The translations under genes and the position numbers were made by a program. From positions 1 to 64,000 of the forward strand of contig RPGP01000001.1 of the NCBI GenBank assembly GCA_004193555.1: 64,000 nt of DNA, read 5' to 3'. Source of the stretch: Desulfobacteraceae bacterium Eth-SRB1 (GTDB lineage: Bacteria; Desulfobacterota; Desulfobacteria; Desulfobacterales; ETH-SRB1). Positions 1 to 8,342 of this stretch are shown here, piece after piece. The stretch's first letter is position 1. Each line of letters starts with the position of its first letter. The notes under the pieces were generated by a model, which made no database searches, was not told where the DNA came from, and saw only the letters and a list, made by a program, of their open reading frames with translations.

Positions 1-124
1 AATCTATGCGTATGATCATAGTATGCGTATCCTAACAAAAATATCATCTGGATAGTCGCTTCCACTGCAATTTATCCTGTTGGAAAATATTTTCTAATTT
101 GCTTCCCCTGCTTCCAGCAGGTCT
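1..124 (-). other. Promoter-proximal end of a fifth gene cassette, cut by window edge
   Basis: This stretch lies beyond the attC-like site at 125-250, where a further leftward cassette should begin. On the minus strand an ATG at 47 and another at 19 open frames that stay open to the edge; the second has an AGGA about 10 nt upstream and would begin MIIRID. Too little remains to name a product. The cassette reading rests on position and on the core site to its right. Confidence 0.35.
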
Positions 125-250
125 GTTCAACGTACGCATCACCTGCGCCCAAAGCCAATGATGACTTGGCAAAAGCGACTTTTTACACAGACTCCGCAAA
201 AGTAAAAAACGGCTTGGCTTTGAGCGTCAGCGTGTATGCGATTGTTATAA
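125..250 (-). repeat. attC recombination site of cassette 4
   Basis: The ends carry core sites GTTCAAC (125-131) and GTTATAA (244-250). Inside them are complementary arms: GCCCAAAGCC near 148-157 pairs imperfectly with GGCTTTGAGCGTCAGC near 211-230. The site is about 85% alike by eye to the one at 2419-2546, which shows a shared attC family. The stop codon of the cassette gene overlaps the right core. Orientation fits cassettes reading leftward from intI. Confidence 0.8.
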
Positions 251-592
251 GCTTTTTATCTGGACAGTGAAGAACCGAAAGTTTTTTGATTTTTGTTTTT
301 TAAAATCTCCTTCAGCAACTGGTAATCCTTCTTTGCGGGCGATGAGATAGAACTTAGCATATGACTCCTCATCAAATGCATATGCCGCACCAAGTTGCAA
401 GCCTCTCAGAATTTCACCAAACCTGGTCTTTTTGATGGTATTTTTCTTCCACCCCTCAGGATCAATTTCTGAGATGTAGTCACGCATAGCACGTTGGGAA
501 CCAGAAATTACACAAGCTTTGCCAGTGCAAACAATTTCTGTGGGAGAAGCATAGGCAAAGTATCCAATTACCTTACTATAGCGATCTGACAT
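245..592 (-). CDS. Hypothetical cassette protein, 115 aa
   Basis: A small soluble protein with no signal peptide or membrane segment and a basic C-terminal third (KKQKSKNFRFF). I do not recognise a domain. It fills its cassette: the start lies about 24 bp inside the cassette junction at 616-622, and the stop overlaps attC 125-250, which is the normal economy of integron cassettes. A purine-rich stretch (GAGAAAG) precedes the ATG. It reads away from intI, as expected for expression from an integron promoter or a cassette-borne one. Cassette genes often encode toxins, antitoxins, modifying enzymes or phage defence, but nothing here allows a choice among these. Confidence 0.75.
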   Translation of the reverse strand: MSDRYSKVIGYFAYASPTEIVCTGKACVISGSQRAMRDYISEIDPEGWKKNTIKKTRFGEILRGLQLGAAYAFDEESYAKFYLIARKEGLPVAEGDFKKQKSKNFRFFTVQIKSL

Positions 593-615
593 ATTTCTAC
601 TTTCTCTTTCTTAGC

Positions 616-698
616 TTATAACTCAAAACTAAGGGGCCGCCGAGCGGAGCGAGGGTACATAGAGCGCAGCGGAAGGCGCTCCCGCTTTAGTGTTATAT
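616..698 (-). repeat. attC recombination site of cassette 3 (short form)
   Basis: Core-like ends TTATAAC (616-622) and GTTATAT (692-698) bound about 83 bp. The arms ACTAAGGGGCC and GGCGCTCCCGCTTTAGT pair imperfectly, and GC-rich palindromes fill the centre. It differs in internal sequence from the two long attC sites but has the same terminal cores and sits exactly between two leftward genes. Confidence 0.65.
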
Positions 699-727
699 TT
701 TATTTCACAACAACAATCATATAGAAC

Positions 728-1435
728 TTACTTATATTCAATATCACCATACTCATTTTCTAAAATTTGAATATGTGTAGTTTTTCTTTGTCCCCCCAAA
801 AAGAAACCATTTGATATGGTGTCCGAAACCAGTTTTATTTGCTTTGATATCTTGCCCATTTCAGTGGTCAGATCTTTTAATCTATTCGTAAGTGCTAAAT
901 TTGAATGCGGTATAATTACTGCTAAATACGAGTTTTCCGAAGTTTTTTTCTCTATCCTACAGTGTAGTAACTTGCTAACACTATTTTCTATTTGCTCAAA
1001 ATCATCTTCCTTAACCAAGCGTACTTTAATTGCGTAATAAACATAATTGTTTTCGTTTACAAATTTATCAATATCTGATTCGTTTTTTCTAATCTCTTGG
1101 CATGATTCGTTGCGTTTAACAGAAAAACCATTCGTGCTATTATATTCAATTGAAAAATATGGACTTCGATAGTATTGACAAGATTCATTTACATTCCAGG
1201 TGCTTTTACTTACTATCTCTTTAAAACTTTTCCGTGACCAACTAATACCATTATAATAGGCCCATGAAATTTTGGCTCCATCAATTGGTTTAGAAATATT
1301 TTCTATCATCTTAATTACATTATAAAACCCTTCGACCTCTTCTTCCGATATCTTACCCGGAATTTTATGGTTCTCTCGCATTAACTCAACTACATTTCTT
1401 TTCAAGTCGCATAGATCCATAAATCCATCTTTCAT
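728..1435 (-). CDS. Hypothetical cassette protein, about 235 aa
   Basis: A soluble, Asn/Ser/Lys-rich protein that I cannot assign to a family. No signal peptide, transmembrane segment or recognisable catalytic motif is visible; the middle is rich in aromatic residues and the last third looks helical. An ATG at 1450 also exists, but it would place codons inside the attC core at 1434-1440, so the ATG at 1435 or the one at 1420 (preceded by GAAAGATGG) is more likely. The low GC and codon use differ from the metabolic genes further right, as is common for cassette cargo. It is flanked by attC-like sites and reads leftward with the other cassettes. Confidence 0.7.
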   Translation of the reverse strand: MKDGFMDLCDLKRNVVELMRENHKIPGKISEEEVEGFYNVIKMIENISKPIDGAKISWAYYNGISWSRKSFKEIVSKSTWNVNESCQYYRSPYFSIEYNSTNGFSVKRNESCQEIRKNESDIDKFVNENNYVYYAIKVRLVKEDDFEQIENSVSKLLHCRIEKKTSENSYLAVIIPHSNLALTNRLKDLTTEMGKISKQIKLVSDTISNGFFLGGQRKTTHIQILENEYGDIEYK

Positions 1436-1552
1436 ATAACGCTGCTGCAATCCGTAGCGATGGCGAAGCGTGGCGAAGCGTCCACGCCATCAAAATAATA
1501 ACCTGCAAGAAAAGCCCTGTACGGACCATGCAAACTGCAAAAATGGTTATGC
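1434..1552 (-). repeat. Probable attC site of cassette 2
   Basis: Left core ATATAAC (1434-1440) matches the other cores; the best right core is GTTATGC (1546-1552). Short complementary blocks (TGCA next to each core; TCCGTA with TACGGA) and a strong internal hairpin (GATGGCG with CGCCATC, 1459-1491) support a foldable site. The arms are less symmetric than at 125-250 or 2419-2546, so the right boundary is uncertain. Confidence 0.45.
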
Positions 1553-1661
1553 AGTTAATTCAATGATTAGATTTTATTGCACAATTCCCGCTGAAAAGCC
1601 ACCAAAGTCATCTGAACTTATTAACGATCTACCTCCCCGCCCTTTTTATCACCTTAACAAT

Positions 1662-2366
1662 CTATGCATTCAAGTCTCTCAATTTGGCTTCTTCTTCAAG
1701 CCGTTTTCGCTCCATTATCAATCTAAATAAATTTGGTCTCCTTTTGTCAGTCAAAAAGCCAAAAATAACAGATAGATTACTGAGTCCATACAATCCAATT
1801 ACAGCAAAAGGAATTAAATCCTCTGCCTTAAACCCTCTTGCCTCACAAATCACTATTTTTTTGTAATCTTCCGGCTTTGGATCCATATTATCCCAAAACG
1901 GACTCCCTTTTTTTTTGCTCTCCAATGCCTCTTCATACAGTAGCATTGCTTCTTCATCCGTTCGCTCGCTCTCCCCTCCTTCCACAACAACTATCTCTGT
2001 GTACTGTTTATAATAAGAGTTGAGGTATATTGCACCTTGTCCTATAATTATTAAAAGAATCAAAACAGTTATAAAGTATCCAAATTTGCCAACAGTCAAG
2101 GTAACATTTTCATCCGAGGACAACTCTTTTATTTGCACCCATTGCTCTGCTTTCTTCCTATTAATCCATACCGACAACAAATTTCTACCTGCCATAACAA
2201 TTTGAATTAGTGAAAAGTAAAGACCGTATAAAGCCACCATCAATATACTAATGACAACCCAGAAATCTATTCTAGGAGAAAAGGAAGAGGGCAATCCCTC
2301 CTCAATAAAATACCCAACCAATATGGCATTGATCAAAACCGCAAAATACTTTAAAAATTTAAGCAT
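1662..2366 (-). CDS. Cassette-borne membrane protein, 234 aa
   Basis: An integral membrane protein with about four hydrophobic helices, near residues 4-24, 34-60, 92-115 and 183-205. A soluble stretch between helices two and three is rich in charged residues, and an acidic Glu-rich segment follows helix three. No known transporter or enzyme motif is visible. It is the second cassette counted from intI: the gene starts about 55 bp inside the junction at 2419-2425 and ends about 110 bp before the next attC-like site. Membrane proteins of unknown role are common in environmental cassettes. The frame is intact and there is no sign of decay. Confidence 0.75.
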   Translation of the reverse strand: MLKFLKYFAVLINAILVGYFIEEGLPSSFSPRIDFWVVISILMVALYGLYFSLIQIVMAGRNLLSVWINRKKAEQWVQIKELSSDENVTLTVGKFGYFITVLILLIIIGQGAIYLNSYYKQYTEIVVVEGGESERTDEEAMLLYEEALESKKKGSPFWDNMDPKPEDYKKIVICEARGFKAEDLIPFAVIGLYGLSNLSVIFGFLTDKRRPNLFRLIMERKRLEEEAKLRDLNA

Positions 2367-2418
2367 AAATTAAACCCATGTAGAAATATAATGGTTTTAT
2401 CTGCTATTCTTTCCGTCC

Positions 2419-2546
2419 ATATAACGACCTGCATCACCTGCACCCAAAGCCAATGAGGACTTGGTAAATACTACTTTTTACAATGTGCCACACAAATGGA
2501 AAAAACGGCTCGGCTTTGGGTGTCAGCGTGTATGCGATTGTTATAT
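2419..2546 (-). repeat. attC recombination site of cassette 1
   Basis: Core ATATAAC at 2419-2425 and core GTTATAT at 2540-2546 enclose clear arms: CACCTGCACCCAAAGCC pairs with GGCTTTGGGTGTCAGCGTG apart from small bulges, as is usual for attC. The central loop carries the shorter blocks seen at 125-250. It ends 13 bp before the stop of the cassette gene at 2559. Confidence 0.85.
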
Positions 2547-2558
2547 TTATCTTTGATT

Positions 2559-2936
2559 TTATAGAAGCATACCGTTATTAAATAAGGTATATACAACATC
2601 AATGACACCTTGATCTTGGCCTGTTCCGCCTACTTGTTTCCAAATTAAAGTTTTAGTCCGTGTTGGTATAGATGGAGGATTATTGTTCATAATAATATTC
2701 CTTATATCAATAGCTTTTTGTTTTATAACAGAAACACTGGATTTTTGAATGTAATTTCCTTTAGGGACTCCGGCTACAAAACCATCTTCGCATAACCCTA
2801 AAAATGCAACTCTTGGACAGTCCTTATCATTTGTGTTGTTTATCTTTAAAGAGTTGCTCCAAGCTTGTAGTAAACCCGCATTAACTGATTGTTGAAAACC
2901 ATTTGCAGCATCAACTGCTATTTGACCGTAGTTCAT
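2559..2936 (-). CDS. First-cassette protein resembling DUF6979, 125 aa
   Basis: Small soluble protein nearest to intI. The N-terminal YGQIAVDAANGF, the central CPRVAFLGLCEDGFVAGVPKGNY and the following Lys/Ala helix match my memory of the DUF6979 pattern (AFLGLCEEG, G-x-Y), whose function is unknown to me. An excellent ribosome site (AAGGAG, 6 nt before the ATG) lies inside the cassette, so it can be translated independently. The ATG is 27 bp from the attI-side core at 2963-2969, the position expected of the most recently inserted and best expressed cassette. Confidence 0.75.
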   Translation of the reverse strand: MNYGQIAVDAANGFQQSVNAGLLQAWSNSLKINNTNDKDCPRVAFLGLCEDGFVAGVPKGNYIQKSSVSVIKQKAIDIRNIIMNNNPPSIPTRTKTLIWKQVGGTGQDQGVIDVVYTLFNNGMLL

Positions 2937-2956
2937 TTATCTCCTTATCTTTCTAA

Positions 2957-3130
2957 TGAAAAATATAACAGTGTTAATAGATGTAAAATTTTCCATGATA
3001 TAGGACTGTATATCTGGAAAATATTTCCACTTATTTGAATATTAAGTTTACGTTTCGGAAATATTTCGCTTGAATTTTTTAACTCTTTTATTATAGTATT
3101 AATTTTCCTCTTTAAACGTATAATAAAATA
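2957..3130. promoter_or_regulatory. attI and intergenic control region of the integron
   Basis: A core ATATAAC at 2963-2969, the same heptamer as in the attC sites, marks the attI/cassette-1 junction. Between it and intI lie two near-perfect palindromes: TGGAAAATATTTCCA (3015-3029) and CGGAAATATTTCG (3056-3068), about 40 bp apart centre to centre. They may be integrase accessory sites or operators. The AT-rich stretch 3071-3130 should hold the intI promoter, and the cassette promoter should read the other way; I could not fix either one. Confidence 0.6.
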
Positions 3131-3135
3131 AACAT

Positions 3136-4128
3136 ATGGAAAGCAAGATAAAATTTAGACCGAATCCAGAATATCGTTTAATGGATCAAGTTCGTGAAGT
3201 TTTGCGATATTACCATTATGCATACAGTACCGAGCAGTCTTACTGTTCCTGGATATTGCAGTATATAAAATTTTATGGCGACAAAACACATCCCAAAGAT
3301 ATGGGTAAAAATGAGGTTGAGCGGTTTTTGAGCCATCTCGCTGAAAAGAAGAATGTTGCTGCCGCAACCCAGAAACAGGCATTGAATGCATTGATATTTT
3401 TATACAAAAAAGTCCTTGATATTGATTTGGGAGATGGTATAGCCCCAACGCGGTCAAAACGTAGAATGAATCTGCCAACAGTATTTACACAAGATGAGGT
3501 CAGCAAAATATTGGCCAACATGAGCGGCAAACATAGATTGATGGCTCAACTGCTTTATGGTTGCGGTCTGCGACTGATGGAATGCATGCGCTTGCGGGTA
3601 AAGGATGTGGATTTTGGACAAGGAAAAATATTTGTCCGAAACGCCAAAGGGGGAAAGGACCGCACTGTTAATTTACCTGAATCTATCCGCAGCCAATTAA
3701 AAAAACAAATTAATGCCGTAATTTTGCTGCACAAAGATGATTTAAAAGAGGGCTTCGGGGAGGTTTATATGCCGGAAGCTTTGGTCCGTAAATATAGACA
3801 GGCTCCAAAGGAAACCGCCTGGCAGTATGTGTTTCCGGCTAAAAAGCGTTCTAAAGATCCCAGGAGCGGAAAGATTATGCGCTACCATGTGCTGGAATCA
3901 GGACTTCAAAAGGCGGTTAAACGAGCTTTAGCCAACGCTCAAATATATAAAAAAGCAGGATGCCATACTTTTCGTCACAGCTTTGCAACTCATTTACTTG
4001 AAGCGGGTACTAATATCCGTGTGGTTCAAAAACTTATGGGGCATGCGGATGTAAAAACCACTGAAATATATACCCATGTCATGAAAAAAGATATTGATTC
4101 GGTTAAGAGCCCTCTGGACACCTTATAA
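3136..4128 (+). CDS. intI: Integron integrase (tyrosine recombinase)
   Basis: Catalyses attI x attC and attC x attC recombination to insert and shuffle cassettes. The 330 residues are the usual IntI length. The N-terminal SAM-like DNA-binding domain is at about 15-105. The catalytic domain holds the complete tyrosine-recombinase set: R146 (GCGLRLME), K174, H277 and R280 (CHTFRHSF), H303 (MGHADVKTT) and nucleophile Y312. The IntI-specific insert (about 199-260, with LHKDDL, GEVYMPEAL, YVFPAKKRS, DPRSG) separates it from XerC/D and phage integrases. It diverges from the leftward cassettes, the standard integron layout. The frame is full length with no stop, so it should be active. No strong ribosome site is visible before the ATG. 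Confidence 0.95.
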   Translation: MESKIKFRPNPEYRLMDQVREVLRYYHYAYSTEQSYCSWILQYIKFYGDKTHPKDMGKNEVERFLSHLAEKKNVAAATQKQALNALIFLYKKVLDIDLGDGIAPTRSKRRMNLPTVFTQDEVSKILANMSGKHRLMAQLLYGCGLRLMECMRLRVKDVDFGQGKIFVRNAKGGKDRTVNLPESIRSQLKKQINAVILLHKDDLKEGFGEVYMPEALVRKYRQAPKETAWQYVFPAKKRSKDPRSGKIMRYHVLESGLQKAVKRALANAQIYKKAGCHTFRHSFATHLLEAGTNIRVVQKLMGHADVKTTEIYTHVMKKDIDSVKSPLDTL

Positions 4129-4290
4129 GGCCTGCAAACAATCTCTTCGTCAAAATCGATAAACCTTCTTCTACTTCCCTTTATCCTTTTGGGGGGATAT
4201 AGAAGGATTCCTCAACATGGCTATACAGTAAGGCCAAAACCGCCCGTCGAGTCTTTCCGAGAAGAGTTGCAGACAAACTGTCAGTTTTAA

Positions 4291-4908
4291 TTACACTTTG
4301 AGAATCCCTTCAACGTCCCTCAAGCTGTTAATATAAAAATCAGCAGAAATAGATCTGTTCTTATATGCAATTATGGGTATCCCCGCTGACTTTGCTGCTA
4401 TTGCATCCAGCTCTGAATCACCAATATAGATTGCCTGTTGTGACTCCATCTGAAAATGCTCCAGTATTTTCAGCAGTTCATCCGGGTGAGGTTTTGGGCG
4501 CTTAACATCACAAGCGGTAACAACTATATCAAAATATCCTTCAAGTCTGTGTTCGATGATGACCCGTTTCATTGTATCTGTTCTGTTTGTTGCTACTGCT
4601 GTCCTGTATTTTGGCCTTAGCCTTTCAAGCAAAGGCTTCAGATATGGCTCAATTTCCATATATTTTAAAAACGGCAGGTAGCTCATATTTTTGCGATAGT
4701 TTTGCGCGGCCTCAAGCATCTTTTCATCATCAAACAGCTTTGCCATTGCCTCATCCGCGGTATGCATATGTGAATAGGCAAACTGTTCCGGTGTCATATC
4801 AGGCCTGCCGAAATGGTTCAAAACATGATTATAATAAGCCGTGTTTGCTTTTACTGTATCAAACATGACTCCGTCGCAGTCAAAAGCAACAATCTTGATA
4901 TTTTTCAT
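4291..4908 (-). CDS. HAD-superfamily phosphatase (phosphoglycolate phosphatase-like)
   Basis: Predicted cytosolic HAD subfamily IA phosphohydrolase of 205 aa. Motif I is FDCDGVMFD with nucleophile D10 and acid/base D12; motif II is the Thr in ATNRTD (about 107-111); motif III is the Lys in KRPKPHP (about 136-142); motif IV is GDSELD (about 162-167). The helical cap between motifs I and II has the size of phosphoglycolate phosphatases and beta-phosphoglucomutases. The substrate cannot be read from the sequence. It stands alone: intI converges on it, and a repeat element separates it from priA downstream. Confidence 0.85.
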   Translation of the reverse strand: MKNIKIVAFDCDGVMFDTVKANTAYYNHVLNHFGRPDMTPEQFAYSHMHTADEAMAKLFDDEKMLEAAQNYRKNMSYLPFLKYMEIEPYLKPLLERLRPKYRTAVATNRTDTMKRVIIEHRLEGYFDIVVTACDVKRPKPHPDELLKILEHFQMESQQAIYIGDSELDAIAAKSAGIPIIAYKNRSISADFYINSLRDVEGILKV

Positions 4909-4979
4909 AAGAATTTAATTTCCATTTCGACCTTGTCTGTTAATAATATTTCCATGTATACCTCGAAAGGTTATAAATT

Positions 4980-5175
4980 TGATGGCCTCGTAAAAAGTCG
5001 TCACTCCGGTAGATCCCGGATCGAGTCCGGGAGGAGTCCAGATATTCTGTAACCACTTGAAAAGACTGGATAGCGCTAAAGGTTAGCGCTGACGCTTCAC
5101 TTCGTGTCACTACATGCCCGGTTTTCGCCGGAATGACGGTTAAGGGGTATGTTAAACTTTTTTACGAGTTCATCA
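4980..5175. repeat. Inverted-repeat element, TCGTAAAAAGTC family (copy 1)
   Basis: The ends are complementary: TGATGGCCTCGTAAAAAGTC at the left and AAACTTTTTACGAGTTCATCA at the right. The inside holds further small palindromes, including CCCGGATCGAGTCCGGG and a CCGG..CCGG block. A second full copy is at 56042-56163 and end fragments are at 9322 and 23027. It lies between the convergent 3' end of priA and the start of the HAD gene and has no coding potential. Confidence 0.7.
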
Positions 5176-5260
5176 TGCTTAATATTTTTCTGTTTCGTGC
5201 TTTCTGTCTTTCGTGTTTTGCGGCGTACGCCTTGAAAAGAGACGTGATTATTTTTTGTTA

Positions 5261-7699
5261 TTATAGCATAAAAAACGGATCCACATCTACAACAAGTTTC
5301 ACATACCGGTTATTAATTTTCGCCTGGTTTTCAAATATCAATTGATGAACAAATCTGTGAAGTTGTCTCGGGCTTTGACATTTTAAAAGAATCTGCCATC
5401 TATATTGTTTTGCTATTCTGTAAAGGGAGGCCTCGATGGGTCCCAGTATTTCAACATATTTCATAAAGGACATATCATTTTTTTTCAAAACATTGCAAAG
5501 ATTTCCCACTGCCTGTGCATACTGACCGGTCTGTTTACTGTCCCTTCCTGATATTTTAAGCTGGATAATCCTTGAAAACGGTGGATAATCCAGAGCTTTT
5601 CGAAAACTTATCTCCTCATTATAAAATGTTTTAAAGTCCTGCTTCCTTGCAGATAATATGCTGTAATGGTCCGGATTATATGTCTGAAGTATAACCCTGC
5701 CGGGAACTTCTCCCCGACCCGCCCTTCCGGACACCTGAGCCAAAAGCTGAAATGTACGTTCTCCCGCTCGAAAATCAGGAAAGCTCAGTGACAGGTCGGC
5801 ACAAATTATTCCTACAAGTGTAATATTGGGAAAATCGTGCCCTTTTGCCGCCATCTGTGTGCCGATAAGTATATCTGTGCTGCGTTCTCTAAGTCCCTTT
5901 AAAATTTTTAACATTGAACCTTTTCGCGTAATTGTATCACGATCCATTCTGGCCACACTTGCATCGGGAAAAAGAGCTTTTATCGCTGCCTCAACTTTCT
6001 CGGTACCCAGCCCTAACTGTTTTATTTGGGAAGATCCGCAGTTTGAACAATTAGAAGCAGATGCCAGGGAATACCCACAGTAATGGCACTTATATGCATT
6101 GTCTCCCCGATGCAGTGTCAGGGTAATATCACAATTCTTGCATTTTACAGCCTTTCCACATGCAGCGCAGACAGGAAAGCTGGCATATCCCCGCCGGTTC
6201 AGAAAAAGTAAAACCTGCTCGTCATGGTCAAGGGTCTCCTTCATTGCCGTATAAAGCTCGGATGTAATAAAATGTCTGATTCCCCTGACATCTCTGTTTT
6301 TACGCAGATCGACCACAGTAATCGCCGGAAGTGGCCGCTTTTCGACGCGCTCCGTCAGGGTTGCTTCGATAAATTTCTTTGTCGTTACATTATAGTATGA
6401 CTGGATCGAAGGGGTTGCCGAACCTAACAGGGCGACTCCGTTATTCAGTTTTGCCCTTACAACAGCAAGATCTCTGGCATTATAACGAAGACCGCTCTCC
6501 TGTTTGTAGGAGGTGTCATGTTCCTCATCAACGATAATCAATCCAACATCCGCAAAAGGCGCAAAGATGCCGGATCTTGCGCCAATAGCAATATTTACCT
6601 CTTTATGCACAATGCGCATCCACTGATCATATCGCTCTCCTGCTGAAAGCCTGCTGTGAAGCAAAGCAACACAATCTCCAAAACGCGCTCTAAACCGCCT
6701 TTCTATTTGAGATATCAGGGCAATCTCGGAAACAAGAACAAGAACGGAAATCCCGCGCTTTAATGCCTCTGCGGCAAGCTGCATATAAACCTCGGTTTTT
6801 CCGCTTCCCGTGACACCGGTCAAAAGGCACGTCGCAAATCCTCTACCAAGACAGCTTACAACTCTAAAAATAGCTCTCTCCTGCTCACCAGTAAGTATAT
6901 GGGCCGTATCCGGTACAATAGGCTCACCAAAAGGGTCTCTGTAAACTCTTTTCGTAAATATTTTAATCTGCCCGGCGATTTCCATAGATTTTATTAACCC
7001 TGGAGCGGTAGGCACCAACTCTTTTAATTTTTTTACAGAGATTTCCCCTTCATCCTTTACTGCATCGATAATCTTTTTCCTCGGCGCTGATAACCGGCCC
7101 ACAGGCATGTCCTGCCTGATTAAGGATAGATATCTCTCCTTCTTCGGACTTATCTCTCCGCCTTTAAGCTCCTGTTTCTTGATGATCAGACCCAAAACTT
7201 CCATAGCGCTGATCAATGAATTGGGAATTTCCTTGTCGAGCCTTGTAGAAAGTATTTTTCTCCGGCATGATCCCTGTTTCAGACAGTTTAAAATTTCTTT
7301 TTGAAGGGGTGTTACAGAATCATCCAGCAGTGCTTTCTCACCTCTTTTTGTTATGGCAACAGTGGCAAACTCATAAATATTTAAACCTCCCGGCAGAGCA
7401 TTCTTTATGACCTGTCCAACGGGATACATATAATAATCAGCAATCCACCTGAAAAAAGGAATCATGGATGATGGGAAAAGCGGTTTTTCATCAAGGACAT
7501 CCAGAATATACTTCATCTCTTTATCCAGCACAGGGTCAGAATGACCCAAAATGTATCCTGTAACCCTGCGCCTGCCAAAAGGTACAAGCACTCTTTTCCC
7601 AATCGATACAAAAGAAGAAAGATGTTGCGGAACCCTATAAATAAAGGCATTATATACCGGAAGCGCCACGGCAACCTGTATACATTCTGAACATTTCAT
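5261..7699 (-). CDS. priA: Primosomal replication helicase PriA
   Basis: Superfamily 2 3'-to-5' DNA helicase that restarts collapsed replication forks by loading the replicative helicase. At 812 aa it is a full-length PriA. The N-terminal 3'-DNA-end binding domain is at about 5-110 and a winged helix at about 130-250. Walker A GVTGSGKT is at 295-302 and DEEH at 391-394. A cysteine-rich zinc module (CAACGKAVKCKNC, CHYCGYS, CSNCGS) sits at about 515-555 inside the C-terminal helicase half, followed by motif VI (QVSGRAGRG) and the C-terminal domain. A GGGAG precedes the ATG at a slightly long distance. All key motifs are intact. Confidence 0.96.
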   Translation of the reverse strand: MKCSECIQVAVALPVYNAFIYRVPQHLSSFVSIGKRVLVPFGRRRVTGYILGHSDPVLDKEMKYILDVLDEKPLFPSSMIPFFRWIADYYMYPVGQVIKNALPGGLNIYEFATVAITKRGEKALLDDSVTPLQKEILNCLKQGSCRRKILSTRLDKEIPNSLISAMEVLGLIIKKQELKGGEISPKKERYLSLIRQDMPVGRLSAPRKKIIDAVKDEGEISVKKLKELVPTAPGLIKSMEIAGQIKIFTKRVYRDPFGEPIVPDTAHILTGEQERAIFRVVSCLGRGFATCLLTGVTGSGKTEVYMQLAAEALKRGISVLVLVSEIALISQIERRFRARFGDCVALLHSRLSAGERYDQWMRIVHKEVNIAIGARSGIFAPFADVGLIIVDEEHDTSYKQESGLRYNARDLAVVRAKLNNGVALLGSATPSIQSYYNVTTKKFIEATLTERVEKRPLPAITVVDLRKNRDVRGIRHFITSELYTAMKETLDHDEQVLLFLNRRGYASFPVCAACGKAVKCKNCDITLTLHRGDNAYKCHYCGYSLASASNCSNCGSSQIKQLGLGTEKVEAAIKALFPDASVARMDRDTITRKGSMLKILKGLRERSTDILIGTQMAAKGHDFPNITLVGIICADLSLSFPDFRAGERTFQLLAQVSGRAGRGEVPGRVILQTYNPDHYSILSARKQDFKTFYNEEISFRKALDYPPFSRIIQLKISGRDSKQTGQYAQAVGNLCNVLKKNDMSFMKYVEILGPIEASLYRIAKQYRWQILLKCQSPRQLHRFVHQLIFENQAKINNRYVKLVVDVDPFFML

Positions 7700-7743
7700 T
7701 AAATTAAATTATCACTCCCATAAGAGATGGCTTGTTTTTTATT

Positions 7744-8040
7744 ACTCAAGTTTCGCACCCTTGATTTCTATCAATATCAAGACGGTAAGGGTTGAAAATA
7801 ACATTTTTAGAGCGAAATCATTTACTTGTATTTTGTAAACAGCACCTAAGTGCAACATAGATTACGATCAGGCGCAAAGGAGATATAACTTATTGAATTT
7901 AATAAAGCGCCAGGCATCAATCTTATATTTATTGATTGGCGCCGTTGTAAAAACCACAGGCAGTATATTTCGCTTTAAAATTTATTTTTAGCTCTTACCG
8001 TCTAACGCTTTGGCTAAATTAAAGGGTGCGAAACTTGAGT
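7744..8040. mobile_element. Fold-back element with 19-bp terminal repeats and possible target duplication
   Basis: Terminal repeats ACTCAAGTTTCGCACCCTT and its complement at 8022-8040 are identical over 19 bp. A second, inner inverted pair (GACGGTAAGG..AGCGAAAT near 7781-7818, complement near 7968-8001) is nearly perfect. Both flanks read TTATT (7739-7743 and 8041-8045), which looks like a 5-bp target duplication. The roughly 150-bp loop has no open frame. The outermost 30 bp recur as a lone end at 12490-12526. Confidence 0.65.
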
Positions 8041-8082
8041 TTATTAGTCTTTAAAAGGCACACTGTTTTGAGTGTCTAAAGT

Positions 8083-8152
8083 GAGACCTGCGAAACGCTC
8101 CTTTTTGCCCAAATAGTGCTAAAGGTCAGCTTGGACATTTTTCAAAGGTCTC
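8083..8152. repeat. GAGACCTTTG-family palindrome (copy A, short)
   Basis: It begins GAGACCTGCGAAACG, ends CATTTTTCAAAGGTCTC, and contains the family's TTTTGCCC block, so it is an inverted copy of the elements at 10484, 12542, 50127 and 50465. It starts 42 bp after the fold-back element. From here to the AEC gene at 8343 I see only the end of this repeat and no gene. Confidence 0.65.
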
Positions 8153-8342
8153 TTTGCCTTGACATACAGCGACTTTTTCTTTACCTTAAAAAAGGTTACC
8201 CCGCCGCAGGCGAAACAACCGTGAACCGTAAACCAAGCAACCTGAGTTACAATATATATACACATAAAACCATAAAACAATCCACGATCTTTTTTTTTAA
8301 TCGCAACGCTTGTCATTTACCTGATCCCTGACATCTGATCTT

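Noticed and set aside
816..1037. Plus-strand open frame inside the third cassette
   Set aside because: It lies antisense to the longer cassette gene with attC at the correct end and has no ribosome site.
1470..1730. Plus-strand 86-aa frame across the cassette-2 attC region
   Set aside because: It crosses a recombination site and overlaps the end of a cassette gene in the wrong orientation; composition is unlike a protein.
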